Shown here: positions 1 through 13,500 of the stretch, in pieces
How positions within the stretch are numbered: the first letter of the stretch is position 1
How the letters are laid out: each line of letters opens with the position of its first letter
DNA from: Ciona intestinalis
Lineage: Eukaryota; Chordata; Ascidiacea; Phlebobranchia; Cionidae
Direction of reading: 5' to 3'
Length of the DNA: 64,000 bases
Assembly: GCF_000224145.3 (NCBI RefSeq)
Contig: NC_020167.2
Location: 529,768-593,767 of the forward strand
Program-made: the position numbers and the translations under genes
Notes under the pieces: model-generated
Told to the model about the DNA's origin: nothing
Database searches by the model: none
What the model saw: only the letters and a program-made list of their open reading frames with translations

Positions 1-781
1 CTGGTTTAATGCAGATAAACCGCGATTATGTGAATTTGAATTGGTGCAAATATACGAGCAAGTAGCGAGGCTATCAGTAAATTAGAGCCAACAGAAATTG
101 TAATATGATATTACAAAGTATCGTCCCGGCCGAGCTTAGACAGAGTCGTTCGTTGTCACCGCAAGAGAACCAGAGTTTCATTACGTCACTTGTCACGAGA
201 ATAAATTCATAACGATTGCTTCGTTTGTTAGGTGTGGAATGTATGCTACCGCATGCGTCTTCCTTTATTTCCTAGACCGGCGCAGAGCGTAAAAATATGA
301 CGCTCATACACGATGTTTCGATGTCGTGGTTGGTTGGGCAGTGGGCACATTCCTCCAGATTGTTTTATTATGAAACGTCATAATTAATAGTTACGTTGCA
401 ATAGACCAAGTGACGTAACAATTGAACGAAAAATTGTTCCAATTCCAAGCGAACGAATTTAATATTGAATGCAACGCGTGTGTGTGCGTCTTAGCACTTT
501 CTGGCTGCGTGCGTGTCTGCGGAAAAGGGGGCTGTCATGACAGCAAAACAGCCCCCCTGGTTGCGCCCCTGGTAACAACCTGGAATTTTACTTATCTTCT
601 TGTCTGTTATCCACATAAATACAATAATATAGCTAGACGAGTGACTGATTTTTTAAATAAATAAAATTAGAAAATGAGATTTGGATATATATATATTAGG
701 CTGGCAGCAATAGTCTTAAAATAAGCTTTTAGTTTTAATTATCACAAATGTATGATAAATAAATGCCCAATATATGCTTAG
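1..781. other. Left-edge region without a recognisable exon
   Basis: No exon of the following PKD-domain gene could be identified here, although its signal peptide and N-terminal cysteine-rich region should lie upstream. An open frame at 422-664 is Cys-rich but has no ATG start and matches nothing I know. Positions 411-418 read TGACGTAA, a CRE-like octamer, and related ACGTCA half-sites occur near 181-190 and 375. A GC-rich inverted repeat (arms 527-535 and 548-556) stands out from the AT-rich background. The stretch could be promoter or large-intron sequence; this is not resolved. Confidence 0.4.
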
Positions 782-3700
782 ATTTACCTCATACACTTCC
801 ACCACCAACAACTCCAAGTATAACGAGTGAAACGGAAGTAAGCACTCGCCAAGATCGTGAAATTGTGGTTATAGTAAGCGGGAATAAAGAAATTCAACTA
901 CCTCAAGATAAAGTAGAACTTACAGCACAAGCGGTTGGAAACCCAGTAGTTGGTTGGTTTTTGCTGTTATGTAACCTTATACATTTAAAATGAAGCCTTT
1001 GATTTTGCTGTAGTAAGACCTGTGTGTAGAAAAAGTTGTGTTGAATATTATGATATTAGATATTTGTACTATAAGTGAAGGCCGTATAAGGTTGCCATTC
1101 TTTGGGATCTTTATCGTTAGAAAAAGTTTAGCCAGGTGTTTATGGGGGAGGGGGGGTTGGCTAAAAGAACTAAAATATATTTCTGTAATATTTGGTAAAA
1201 AAATAAATATAATTTTGCAGGGTAGGACTACATAATACAAACTATTTATCATAGTATACTGAATACATTGACTAATATTCATACATTGATCTATGGACTT
1301 TGTACTATCAGGTCCTGTATTCTTGTAAAGCTTGCGATTTTGTTTGTGTTTCAGAACAACTTAAATATTATGTTATATGAAGATTGAGTTTATTGTTTGC
1401 TCAAATTAAAATCTTTTGTCTTACAAAACTACTGCTTTTGTTTCAAATCCATTTCAATTGTGACAAAAATATTCTTTGTTTGCAACATGAACTATTTTTA
1501 ATAAGGCAATAAAAGGGAGTTTTTAAAATAATTGAAATTTCATCACTGGTTTTTGGAGTTGAAACATTAATTTCATTCTAATGTTTATAATTAATCCGAA
1601 CCGTTAAGGCTGTTTACCTTACTAAAAGTAAACTAATTCTTTCAGGTGACTACTTACGGCGGTAAATCTTTTTTTTATGGTAGTACGACTGCGACCTACA
1701 AAGTATGTTGTAGAATGCCTTTTATTACAGCTCTTGTGTTTGGGTATAAAGACTTTTTGCTGTAGTTTACTGAAGCAGTTTTTCTTTTTCCTTTTTATAG
1801 GCTTTGAATATAAATGGAAATTGATTGATAATCCCATTGATTTTGATGGGATGCAGGCAGGCAAGCAAGACAGTACATTGAAACTTAGTTCACTCACGGC
1901 GGGAAAATATAAGTTCAAGGTGACATTTTGTTATGTTAAAATTACTTTCCTACCAGTACCCTCAGGTCCCTTACTATTCTAAACTGAGGAGCATATGGCA
2001 TATACCTTCAAGCTTCAATGACTTAATTAATCAAACTGTTTAGAAATTTCCTTCTTTGAAACCAGTCATACATGACTCTTTTATTCCAGGTAATAGCAAC
2101 AGATTTAAACAGATATGGTGAAGCATTTGTGAATGTGACTGTGTTAGAAGCACCTCGAATAAACCAACCACCATTAGCAGTCATAACACCATCTTCTGAT
2201 CAAATCCTTACACTTCCTAATGATGCAACTGTTTTAGATGGCTCAAGTATAACTTTTCTATCTTTTTGTGATCATTTTTTAAAAATTAAAATGATTTTTA
2301 TCGTTTTGCTATGCAGCATTATAATTTATAAACCATAATTTTTTGTACGTGTGTTTTAAAGCTTTGCATGCTTAGGTTTTAGTTAAGCTTGAGCATCACA
2401 TGAATACATGAATCAAATATTATCTTTACACAGAGTCATCAGATGATGATGGTATCGTCTCATATCATTGGAAACTTGTTGAAGGACCCTTGCAAAGTGA
2501 TGAAGGGGAAAATACATTACAAGATGGCAGGGTAGGTTACTTAATGTTTAATTCTATCTGTGACAGACGCATAAACGTTTCAAATTAAATAGAAGCTGTT
2601 GGTGGTTACATAATAACTAAAATTGTAATATTTAATCGCATTCCATCATAAGTTGGCTTATAAAACACATAAATTGAGTCAATTATAGTAACAAATGCTG
2701 ATCAACCAGGTACATTGCTAATAGTATCTATAATAAGGGCCACCCCTAAATTTACTGGTCATAAGGTTAACTGTCACCATCATAAATACACAAGATTAAT
2801 TGCTTCTGCGTACACTTTTAAAACAGCCAAATTTTCTGCTAAAATGTTTCAAGTAACCTTGCACACGCAAATGTATTCAACATTAAAATAATGCTTCCCT
2901 TTACCACATGTATTGGATGTGTATATTTTGGCGTAAAAAACAGGGTCTAGGAAAATAACCAAATGATTGAATAAGTGTGTTTAGATAACTCATGCTCTGT
3001 ATGACATCAGACGTTGGTGAATATAAAAGTTGTGTTCGGTCGTTATAAACCCACGCGAGATGTCTATTTAGTTTATGCACATCTAAGCTCCTTTCACCAC
3101 AATAAGAAGCCTTCTAACGGAGGTTAAATAGTTTAATTGCATATATTTAAGAATATTTTATGTTTCAGATTTTAAAGCTTGAACATTTGATAGCTGGTAG
3201 TTACACATACAAACTAACCGTCACAGACACGGATGGTCGCACAAATTCAACCATTGCTCATATCCTCGTTAACAAAAGTATATTTAGTTTTCTATTTTTA
3301 GATATATGTATAACTTAACACCGATTGTAAATATTTATGCAACACTGGGACATAGTAGTTAAATAGCTTCATAGAGGGATACTGGGTTCGAAGCTTGGTG
3401 TTGCCACTATGGTGGTTTATGTTTGTATGTGTTGGACAAGTCAAGATATTATCCCAATCCAGTAACCCGGATATGAATTATACAAACTGTCTGGCAGAGT
3501 GTATAAGAAAACCCAGGAAAGTTACTTGGATATTTGCATAAACAGGATCATTCTTTCATCAAATTAAATAAACCAATAAGGAATTGTAGTTTTAAATAGT
3601 TGATTTATTAAAAAAAGTGTTTTTGATGTAGTTGTCTTAATCTTTTTGTTGTTATTGCCGACAGAAATTGACAACAAACCAATAGCAAATGCAGGGATAC

Positions 3701-6700
3701 AACAATTAATTACATTACCCCAAGACAGTGCTGTGTTGTGTGGTAATGGAAGCAAGGATGATTGGGGGATAGAAAGTTATGAATGGTCGTTGAGTCCTGA
3801 TAGTCCAAAGCAAGTTGTGGACTTGCAAGTGAGCTCTTGGTTTATTTGAAATAAACTTCTCATCCTTTTTTATCCTATTTAACATTTACACTGGTTTTAC
3901 TAATATAGAAGTATTGACATAGTATATTACCTATATAATGTTACTTTATAAATTATATGCAACATATACAATTTCTTTTATCCTATTTTATTGAGATAAA
4001 TATTAATTACAGTCATGTGTTAAAGGTATTACAGTTTTGTTGATCAATTATTGTTATTAATAATTTTGATTTTGTTTTTTTATGAAGGATTCAAGATCTG
4101 AATGTCTTCTGCTATCAAACCTTGAAGTTGGGGAATATAAGTTTCAACTTGTTGTCACTGACAGTGCTAAACAGTCTGACACTGCAACTGTATCAGTTAT
4201 AGTTCATCCTGTATGTTATTTGACGTAAACAAGTTGTTACTCCTGTTTTAACATTGTTTTAAAAGGAATCAAATCACCCACCGGTCGCAAATGCTGGAAC
4301 CGCACAGGAAATTATTTCCCCTCTTGCTCAAGATGAAGAGTCATCAGAAGCAACACTTAATGGAACTATGAGCAGTGATGACAAGGGAATTACTTCTTCA
4401 GAGTGGCTGCAAACTAGGTAATTATGGAAATAAATGTACGTTGTCTTTTATAAAAAATTTTTTTAAATGAATGCTGTTGACTGCACCAGCTGCGGAAATC
4501 TTTCTTTGGTGGCATATCACAATATTAAATTTCAAATTAGGGGTTTGGTTTGTAATAGGCCACAGTCAGCTTGTTTTGATTTGTGTGCAATTTGTGATAT
4601 TGTTTGGGTGTCTATTCACAAGTTACCAACTATGCACTTTTGTGGTTGCTTTTTACAATAGTTGCAACATTGAGCCTGAAATGCATTTTCACTTGCTTAG
4701 AACCCAGCAATCTCGTCACTGTACCACGTTGCGAGTTGTAATAACTTTGTTTCTACTACAGTGGTCCTGCAACAACCATAGTTGAACCTGGGAAATTAGT
4801 CACAAAAGTATTTGGTTTAACAAAAGCTGGAACATATGAATTCAAACTCACGGTGCATGACAGTGGAGGCTTGGAGGATTCAGACACTGTCAATATAGTT
4901 ATTACACCAGGTAGTTTGGTTTATTTGATCTTACTCATATTAAATTTCTTAAACAAAATAGTTTTTGGCTACCAATTAATTACAAAATGTTTTTGTGTAA
5001 TACGCGAGCACCGAATGAAAAGTTATAGTAAAATAACCGCCATATAATACACTGAAGTATTAAAATTGTTCACACTACTTTCTGAATGAATATAATTTAC
5101 TCTATTCTTGCTTGGCTGGAAAACAACAGTTGTTATAACACTGGTTTTCAGTTTCATACACCCTGTGCCCGCTTAAGAGTTACCACATTGGTAACTTTGT
5201 GGATGATTGTTTTTTTTATCTACAACTGACAAAGTTGTGTTGGAACAATTACCTCAAGTGTCTTGCCCAAGGACACGGTAGTAACAGCATGAATAAATTA
5301 ATGACCTCTACACCCAGAAAAGACATCAGATGTTTTTTTACCTTCAACAGAGAAACCACCAAGGATTAATATTGGAAATGATCTTCACCTTACGTTACCT
5401 GATAATGCAGTAACACTTGATGGCAGTAGAGTGGTTGATGATTATGGCATTCAAAGTTTTCTTTGGGAACTTGACCCATCAAGTCCTGCAGCAGGGGTAA
5501 GTATTATTGGTTATTGTGACTAACATGGCCTGTAATAAGAGGGTAAAGTCTTTTCATCCTTTGTTAAACTTGATTTTATGATTTAAGAAGCTTTAAAATA
5601 TAAAAATGGAAGCCAAGTTGTTAGCATGATGTTCATCTTATCTCTGTATATTGCAGTTATAATTTTAAATTTAAATGTTAAAAAAGTTTTGTTACAAACC
5701 TTAATTTTACATTGCAGCATATTCTGAACAATACAGACCAAACAGCAGTTCTACAAATGTCTGGTCTTGTGGAAGGAAAATATAAATTTAAACTTACTGT
5801 TAAAAATAAACGCGGACGAGAGGCATCAAAAGAAGTAAATGTCATTGTTGCACAAAATCCATCACTTAATTATTTGGTAAGCCATGATGTTTTAACGAAT
5901 TCCTGGTCCGAAGCATAATGCTGCTTCCACTCTTGCCATGCATCATTATGCGAAACACACGTCGAATTTCGCTCAAGTCTCCAACCTAACTAATAGGTTT
6001 TCCAAAATAGAAAACAGAAAAAAACTAAATTGCCAATCACTCACTTTGTAATTAGAGACATGCATATGTTGTATAAAGTCACCGCATATAATGCACAATA
6101 AAACATTTGTGTTTTACTTCAGTTACCCTGTCACGTTTTATGCCCACAGTATGTTTAGCAACCACAGCAAGATTAAATAACTTGTGTTTTTCAGGTTGAA
6201 CTTCACATTGCTCAGCCAGTGAAAACATTTACATTTGCTCAACTTCAAAAAGTTATTGAGCAAGTTCAACTTTATTTGGAATTATCTGGAAAACCAGAAG
6301 TGATTGTTCATTCTGTTTACCCAATACATTCCACAGGACAGTAAGTGTTTCTGTGTTTGTACTGAATATTTAAAACTAATTCTTATTACCGATGTTTGTC
6401 TCACATTTTTCGGTGTGTACAAGCTATTAACAGGTATCCCTGCGTTAGATGCAACAAACAGTTGTTACAACACTGGTGTTTTGTTTCACACACCTGATAT
6501 TTATTACATTCATCTATCTGAGATACTACTAAACAAAATAAAGCTGTATGTTCACAAAGCTATTGCTAGATCATAAGTAGACATGAGATGTATGTACCAC
6601 AAGGTCTACAACATAAGTGTTTTATTTTTATGTTTGTAGTATTGTGGTGTTATTTACTGCCAAGCGACCAGACCGGACATTCTTGTCAGCCATAAATGTT

Positions 6701-8120
6701 GTAGAGACACTGAACTCCAAATTTGGCTCCAGTAGTACAGTATCTGATGTTGAAGTATTATTGGTGGACACTTACAGTAAGTTTAATGTTACATATCAAA
6801 AGTGAGTTTATTTGAGAACTCATACGTATTCAATACAATACATATAAAATAAATATTAAACTCCTTTTTATTTAAAATGTTGGCAGTTTGTGAAAACAAA
6901 TGTTCCAATCACGGGAAATGTCATTCTGGTTCAAAGCAATGTCAGTGTGATGTATTTTGGATGCAAGATTTTCTCCGGGTTTATTTTGGTGATGGAAAGC
7001 GGAATTGTGGTAGGTTCTTTTTGCCATACAGAAATTACATTTGTATTCCTAGTAATTTTATAATGACAAATAAATGTAACTTATTTATTTTTGTGTGGAA
7101 TGAAACATAACAACACAAGTGTTATGTTTCATGCACCTTGTTGATGGCTTACTTTATGGTATTTTAAAAAGAGAATGTAATTTTGTTTAGTCTTGTATAA
7201 AACCTTGTTGTTGTGTTACTTGTGTATGGCTCAACTAACACAGTGAATACAGTTGTTTGAATATAGTAGCTTCGCAATCTTCTCGTTTGTGGAGGACACC
7301 CAAGTTCTGCTAAACATTAATAAACCACAAAAGTTTATTGTCAACAGATTGGAGCATTCTATACGTGGTTATTGTGATCTTAATCATCATTATTGGAGTG
7401 TGTCTTCTTTTATATTTTATTACATGCTTCTTTATAAGGTAAAATGTGCAATAATTTCTTGATTGTTTTAGACTTAAACATACATTACTCTTTGGTGGGG
7501 TACATAACATATTTTTTGGTGTCAGAGTAACGAAAATATAACCTCTTAAAAAATAATTTTCGCCCTAAGTATTTATGAACAAAATTTTAAATTAAGTTAC
7601 AGGATTTGTGCGATTATTTTTCACAATTTGGATCTACTAATTAATACAACTTGTTCAATTTTTAGAAGGCGAAAACAAAATCGGGTTTCAAAAAAGAAAA
7701 ATTACATTTTACTAGAGAACGGAAAATCTTCCTCAAAAAACAATTCAAATGGATACAAACGTAAAAGTATGTTTACCCTGTTGGATTTGTAAAATAGTTA
7801 GACTTACCTTATTCTTGGCAGATGGTTACAAGAAAACAGGAAGAAATAAAACTACAAGCTTAATGAGAAGTATGACCTCATCATCCAATGAGGACCAAAC
7901 AGTTTTTGAAAAACGTAAATTAATCAACAAACCCAAGGGACGACGATTAAAAAATTCAAATCATAAAATGAATCAAGTCAAAGAACGAAAAACTTTAGTA
8001 GAGCTTCAAGATGAGTTGTTAGATAAAGATAACTCTGATAATTCATTTGATGGATTTGGTTTAGATGGAGATCACCAAATGACTTTAGATCAAAACGATT
8101 TTGCCAAAGAGATTTTATAA
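782..8120 (+). CDS. KIAA0319L: KIAA0319L-like PKD-domain membrane receptor (5' end not seen)
   Basis: Seventeen exons can be traced: 782-952, 1801-1919, 2090-2246, 2434-2531, 3169-3277, 3665-3828, 4088-4210, 4266-4417, 4762-4910, 5351-5496, 5718-5875, 6195-6340, 6640-6776, 6887-7009, 7348-7438, 7666-7760 and 7822-8120, with compatible phases. The protein has five PKD repeats in a row, with repeated DDxGIxSYxW and GxYxFxLTVxD motifs. These are followed by the conserved juxtamembrane region, an EGF-like Cys cluster (CSNHGKC, WMQDF), a transmembrane helix (WSILYVVIVILIIIIGVC) and a basic cytoplasmic tail ending KEIL, where the human protein ends EEIL as I recall it. The family (KIAA0319, KIAA0319L/AAVR) comprises single-pass glycoproteins linked to neuronal migration and membrane traffic. 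The signal peptide and N-terminal domain are not visible, so the gene is 5'-incomplete here. The first exon boundary is the least certain; the family call is strong. Confidence 0.92.
5100..5330. repeat. SINE-like repeat in KIAA0319L intron 9
   Basis: Carries GGAAAACAACAGTTGTTATA, TTTCATACACCCTGTGCCCG and TCAAGTGTCTTGCCCAAGGA in family order, ending about 20 bp before exon 10. Confidence 0.5.
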
Positions 8121-8574
8121 AAATGACTTACTTTATTATTAACAAAGTTTTATTTCACATATTTATATTAATATTATTGTTTTGTGTTGTATATAATAAT
8201 AATAATGCTGTGATATACTTTTATGTGCAACCGAAAAAATGTCCATGCTAAAAATGTATACTATTTCACTTGTTTCAGGATTTGTTTTCAAATAATTCTC
8301 ACCGAAGTTTTATTCAACTTTTGTTTTGCTACAAAATTGCCCTTGTTTTTTGTTTGTTTTTGTGTCGTAGAGATTGAAAGGGCAATTTAAAATGCGATAA
8401 AACAAAGAATATTTATGTACTGTTTAAATCAATACATTTTATTTGAAGATGTGCAGGTGCATTATATGCAAGTCCGGGTTTTCGTAAAAAAACGCTGAAG
8501 TAACAAAATATCGGCCGCGCAACAATGCATAGGATTTTCATTAGGAAAAGTGCAGCGCAACTAGTTTCTAAAGC

Positions 8575-8580
8575 AATAAA
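8575..8580 (+). terminator. AATAAA polyadenylation signal after the KIAA0319L-like gene
   Basis: An AATAAATAAA run lies 455 bp after the stop codon, giving a moderate 3' UTR. Other AATAAA-like matches nearby cannot be excluded. Confidence 0.35.
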
Positions 8581-9424
8581 TAAAGCTACTTCTTGAAAAT
8601 ATAGGTGTTATAATTTTATGTAAATTATAATAAAAATATTATAAAAAATACACTATGTTATTATTTTTCGATTGGACAATAGTACATACTAGATTATGCC
8701 AGCTTGAGATTTTCAACACAAACGACCGGTCTTATAAACGAAATCCTACAGCAGGAAAACATATAAATCAAACATTCAAATATAAAAAAGCTGGAATTAA
8801 TCTAACGCACAAAAACGTGATCAGTATGAAATTGTTGCAACTCGACGCTAAAGTGACGTCACATTACCCAATCCTAGTACTTCCCATTAATCAACTTGTA
8901 ATACCCGCGTGGCCATGGCGCCCTCTCAGAGTTTCGGTTACTAAAAACCACCGAAACCTGCGATTTATTAATTGTTTTTGATTTGTTAGTAAAGCTTAAT
9001 ATACCGTGATTGTAAAAGGGAGTAATTACGTTTGTGCTTATTTTGTTACGTGTCCTTTTGTTAGAGCTGAGCTCTCTTGTTCGTCGAACAGTTGTTTTTG
9101 TTGACACGTAGGTCGTTATGTGAATTTTATTTTTGAACTGTGTATACATAATAATCAATTCCCAGCTCGCGCCGAAACAAGTAAAACACATTTTTCAGTC
9201 ACACGATCTGTCGAAACTACGGGTATATTGATGCCTCAGAATTTGAAAGAACGCGTCTTAGTGAGATAAGGAATTCAATGCACGCTACTATTATACCCCT
9301 TTGTATACGTTACATTCACCCATTTATATAATAATTTATAAACTATAACCAACTTATGTCAACTAAGTTACATTAGGTTGGTCGAAAATATTTTGCACTT
9401 TAATAAAAAAGTCAGATGTAGTAA

Positions 9425-10085
9425 ATTGGGGGAAGATGGGAAACTTAAGCCCGTATTACCCAATATTTTCAAAATTAAAATACATTACGGGTTTTAAGTG
9501 ACACCACTAATTAGTACTATCATTTCTTTATTTATTGACAACAATTCCAAAATATATTAAAACACACGAGGAATTATTTAGCGATCCGCACAACAGGTGA
9601 AATTTTACAATTTCGAAAACACACAGGATAAGACCAGACAGTTAAAAATCCTTGTCAATTTTGACTAACAAGTGAATTTATTATTAGGAATACACGTAAA
9701 TACCACAAAATGGTACTGTACGCTTTAAAAACTAAATTTAAACATTATTTTTCTTGTCCTACTGCTATAGTTTTTTACATGTTACCCACATTACACTATT
9801 GTATGAAAAATAGGTATTGTTTGAACGATAATGGGTAAAATTCGAACATTATTTGATAAATATATATCCTACAAATGTCTGCATATCAACTTGTAATAAC
9901 AAAAAATTGATGAAAAAAACTAATGATAGAGTTTACATTTAAGTTGGGTATTGCTACACTGTTTTTTCGAACAAGCCACTTCTTTCATAAGTCAGTATTT
10001 TATATTTGAATAGTGCCTGATGTATAAATTATTAAATTAAAAGCAAACCGTTCAAAGTTTAGCAATAAAAGTAAAAAAAGGCAAA
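9425..10085. repeat. Dispersed repeat, family A
   Basis: The block begins with a GGGGGAAGATGGGA-type end. It contains AAAACACACGAGGA..TTATTTAGCGATCCGCA, then GAAATTTTACAA and ACACACAGGATAAGA, and the same order recurs at 23962-24339 and 58668-59000. No coding capacity was seen. It is probably a non-autonomous DNA element because its end resembles the inverted-repeat termini of the short family B elements, but terminal repeats for this copy were not pinned down. Confidence 0.6.
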
Positions 10086-10517
10086 ACCAGAGTCATAAAA
10101 GCACCTATATATTTCTATAGCTCTGGGCGAAACGTGCAATTATAGTTTAATAAAGAAGAAGTCGTTATATTAAACTATGGCGCAATAATCAAATTTAAAG
10201 TGATTTATCTGGACTTTGGTAGTAATAAAATAACTCATGTACCCAAAATGAACATAGACATCATCTCATTTACATAAACTTGGTTTTGAATTGTCGTCTG
10301 TCACCAACGCGGGAACAAACTAGATTATTTTGCAGTTTAGTTTTGCATTAAAACTGTATAAATTATGCCGTGAATATTGTGTTTTGTTAACAAAGAATAT
10401 CCAAAGTAAAGTTTGTACAGTTGCCTTAAATTAGTTATACATGCTTGTATATCGGTAAGTCATATCTAACTTATTAAATATTACTTTGATCAGATGAAAA
10501 GCAAATTTTATTAAAGC

Positions 10518-13500
10518 ATGGATGAAACTGGCGAAAGTGGTTTTAGGCCGTATGCAATTATATATATGGTCGTAGTCACTTTATTTTTGTACTTTATATC
10601 ATCTTATATTGCGTATAGAAGAGACAGCAAAGAACTAAAACAGGTATATATAGGTCTGCTACTTTTTAGATGCCAGTCCAGCTTCAGATTCTTTTATTTA
10701 TTTATTTTTATTTTAAAATTCTTTTTGTATATGTATGTATATATACTTTTTTTAATGACACATGTAAGGGAATAAAGTCATGTGTGCAAAAAAAATGGCG
10801 GGACAATGGCAGCCAATATAACATGTGTGTTCTGTTTCATGTCCGCAAGTTACCGCACAATATAATATACTCAACTTTTTTTATTTTAGTGCAAAATCTT
10901 TTATTTGGAACAACCAAAATCAACCGGCATTGCTTACTGCTTTTCTTTTACCGTCAATAAAAGATTTTGTGATGACAAGGAACAAGACCTGGTTTTTCGA
11001 TTGGGCGGGGCCAAAAATAACGGACCATTATTACACTTCAGGGATTTTGACAATAATCTTTTTCAGTAAGAAAAATTGTTGTGCACCCTTTTAGGTCTGC
11101 AATGAACGACCCATAGATTTTTTGATTGTTTAGTGGTTTGTGAAGAACTTGTTTGTTTTAAACAATATCTTAACACTTAACATAACAATTTTTTCAACAA
11201 CCTTTGTATGAAATTCCCCAACATTTTATGCTTTATATTTAGTTTACCGTGTTTGCTTAATTGGTGGCAGATGAATTTTGAACCGATTATATTATTCGTG
11301 TGTTACCATTAAAAGTATATGTTCAGTAAAAAGTATATTTGTGTTAAAAACTTTTCTATTGCCACAATAGGATGAAAACTACTGATCCAAGTAGACTATT
11401 ATGTAAGTTTAGTATGTCAAATTCTGTAACGAATGTAATAGATATAATAGATATATATTATATACACTTTAAGATTTAAAAACCATAAACAACAGAACCA
11501 ACATTATGTTACAGATCTGGTCAAGTGGTAAACATTGGATTTTATCTACCTGTGGACATTGGTGATTTGGAAAACATTGAGATTGCTTGTGTTAATAATA
11601 ATAATTCAAATGATGATGGCAACGATTTGCTTTCCATATCACATATTGCGGTTCGAAAATTCCAAAAGTATGTTATGTTTAGGCCTATTCCATTTTTACT
11701 ATGTAAGTTATTTGTTCACTGCTCATAGCTCATTAAAACTGTGCTTAGAATAAACTGTGATGATTCTGCAGCACTAGATTTTATGCCAAAGCATATTAGA
11801 ACATGGCAACAAGATTTCACAGGTAAGTCAATGATTTATATTATGTATGCCTTAAATGCCTATGTATTTGTTTGTTTTTCTGTTTAACTGTTTGTTCTAT
11901 TTTTGCAATGTATTTATAATAAATTAGCCTTAATGTTTTTAAAAGATGTTTGGAAACTTTGTAGAGAATAATTTATGTTTTGGTAATGACCAGTTGGTGT
12001 AAATTGTATATAAAAGTCAAAAGTGCATTTGATACAGAGAGCAGTGGTTAAGAATCAGTAAGTAGGTAGTTAATTTTTTAAAAACAGAATGACTAATTTA
12101 ACAGAACAATAAAAATTTGCCACAGGTGCTAAATCCAAGCATTGTGAAAAGGCCATTCTACAAGCTGGCCAGACAAAATCTTTTTATTTGGAAGAAATTC
12201 AACAGTAACTATAGTATTATGCAGATAGAGAACATAAGATAAGCTAGACTCGCTAGAGTTTTACCAACAGCAAGTCTTGCTGAGCAAGATAGTGTACAAT
12301 GCTCATGATGGTTATTGGTTATAATTTCTATTTTTAATAACATTTTGCTTACAGAATTTTTTCGGTGTACTAGTACAGTGACATTTTGATTTGTGTGGTT
12401 GCCTGTAGCTTAGATAATACTATGCTGATAGTGTTCTGTCGTACTTATCTATGAATGAGAGCAAATTTTTAATGTTTAGATAAATGGGACAAGATTTGCC
12501 GTTCTTTTTACTATGGCGATGCTGTTTCCTCAAAAATGAGATTTCGTTTTAAAGGCTACTTCTATGGATTGCACTTACCAGTTATGATAATCATTGTACA
12601 GTTAATTTACAAATTTAGATTTGGTCAAGATTCATTAGTCAAGTTCATGTGGCAGCACTACTTATTTTCCATGTCTACAAAATGGCATCAAGTTTGGAGC
12701 GAATATTCTTGTTTGGATTATATGCTGGTGATGTGTCTTGATGTTTTGGCAATCACAGCAATTATATCAACTTACTATGCATATGGTATATCTTTTAGTT
12801 TATGCTGTTTGGTTTACATATTTGTAAATATACATATTGTTACGGCGTCATGGCACTGGCTAGCGTGCCTGCCCTTAACTCAGAGTTTATGAATTCAAGG
12901 CAGCAAAATTTGTTTTGAAATATTTACTGGTTAAGAACCATAAGTCTAAAGTGTCAGTCATACAAAAACAATCACCAATAAAGTTAGATACATTGTAACT
13001 CCTAAGCTGACATGGGATTTATGAAACATATAATGACAATGCAAGTTACATTCATCATTATTCAGGCCAACAAGCTTGCAGTTTCAACATCAACATGAAC
13101 GATGTTTCTTCATATGAACGAACTACTAATTGGTTGGATGAAAACTGGACATGTTTGGTCTCCATATCATGGATGTCGTTAACGTGTTCATTGTCTATTA
13201 TTCCCTTGTCAATGATTTGGTGGAGGTAAATTAATCTTGTCAAGATAATATTTAATTTTTTCAGAGGGAATGAATGATATTATTTATTATATCTTTAAAA
13301 ACTGCTAAATAAATTACCAAAATGTAATCACACTGAAAAACGTTTCCAACATATAGCTTAGCAACTTTGTTATGTTTATATGAATTACAATGAATACAGT
13401 CCTAATAGCACTGTGATTATTGGTTTATAGTGGCTTAAGAACGAAATTTACATTTTTATGGTACCACTGCTAAACTGCCAAATGAATAAATATTGCTCTG

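Larger units (their letters stand above)
8121..10517. other. Intergenic: 3' UTR, one long repeat, 5' leader of next gene
   Basis: The first 450 bases are probably 3' UTR of the upstream gene. Positions 9425-10085 are a copy of a dispersed repeat also seen at 23962-25316 and 58668-59215. Positions 10456-10493 look like a leader intron (donor GTAAGTC, acceptor TTGATCAG) just before the next start codon. Two small open frames around 8655-9191 are on opposite strands and show no family features. Nothing else was recognised. Confidence 0.5.

Noticed and set aside
422-664. Cys-rich open frame as N-terminal exon of the KIAA0319L-like gene
   Set aside because: The cysteine spacing does not match the family's N-terminal region, part of it is a GC-rich hairpin, and it begins without ATG.
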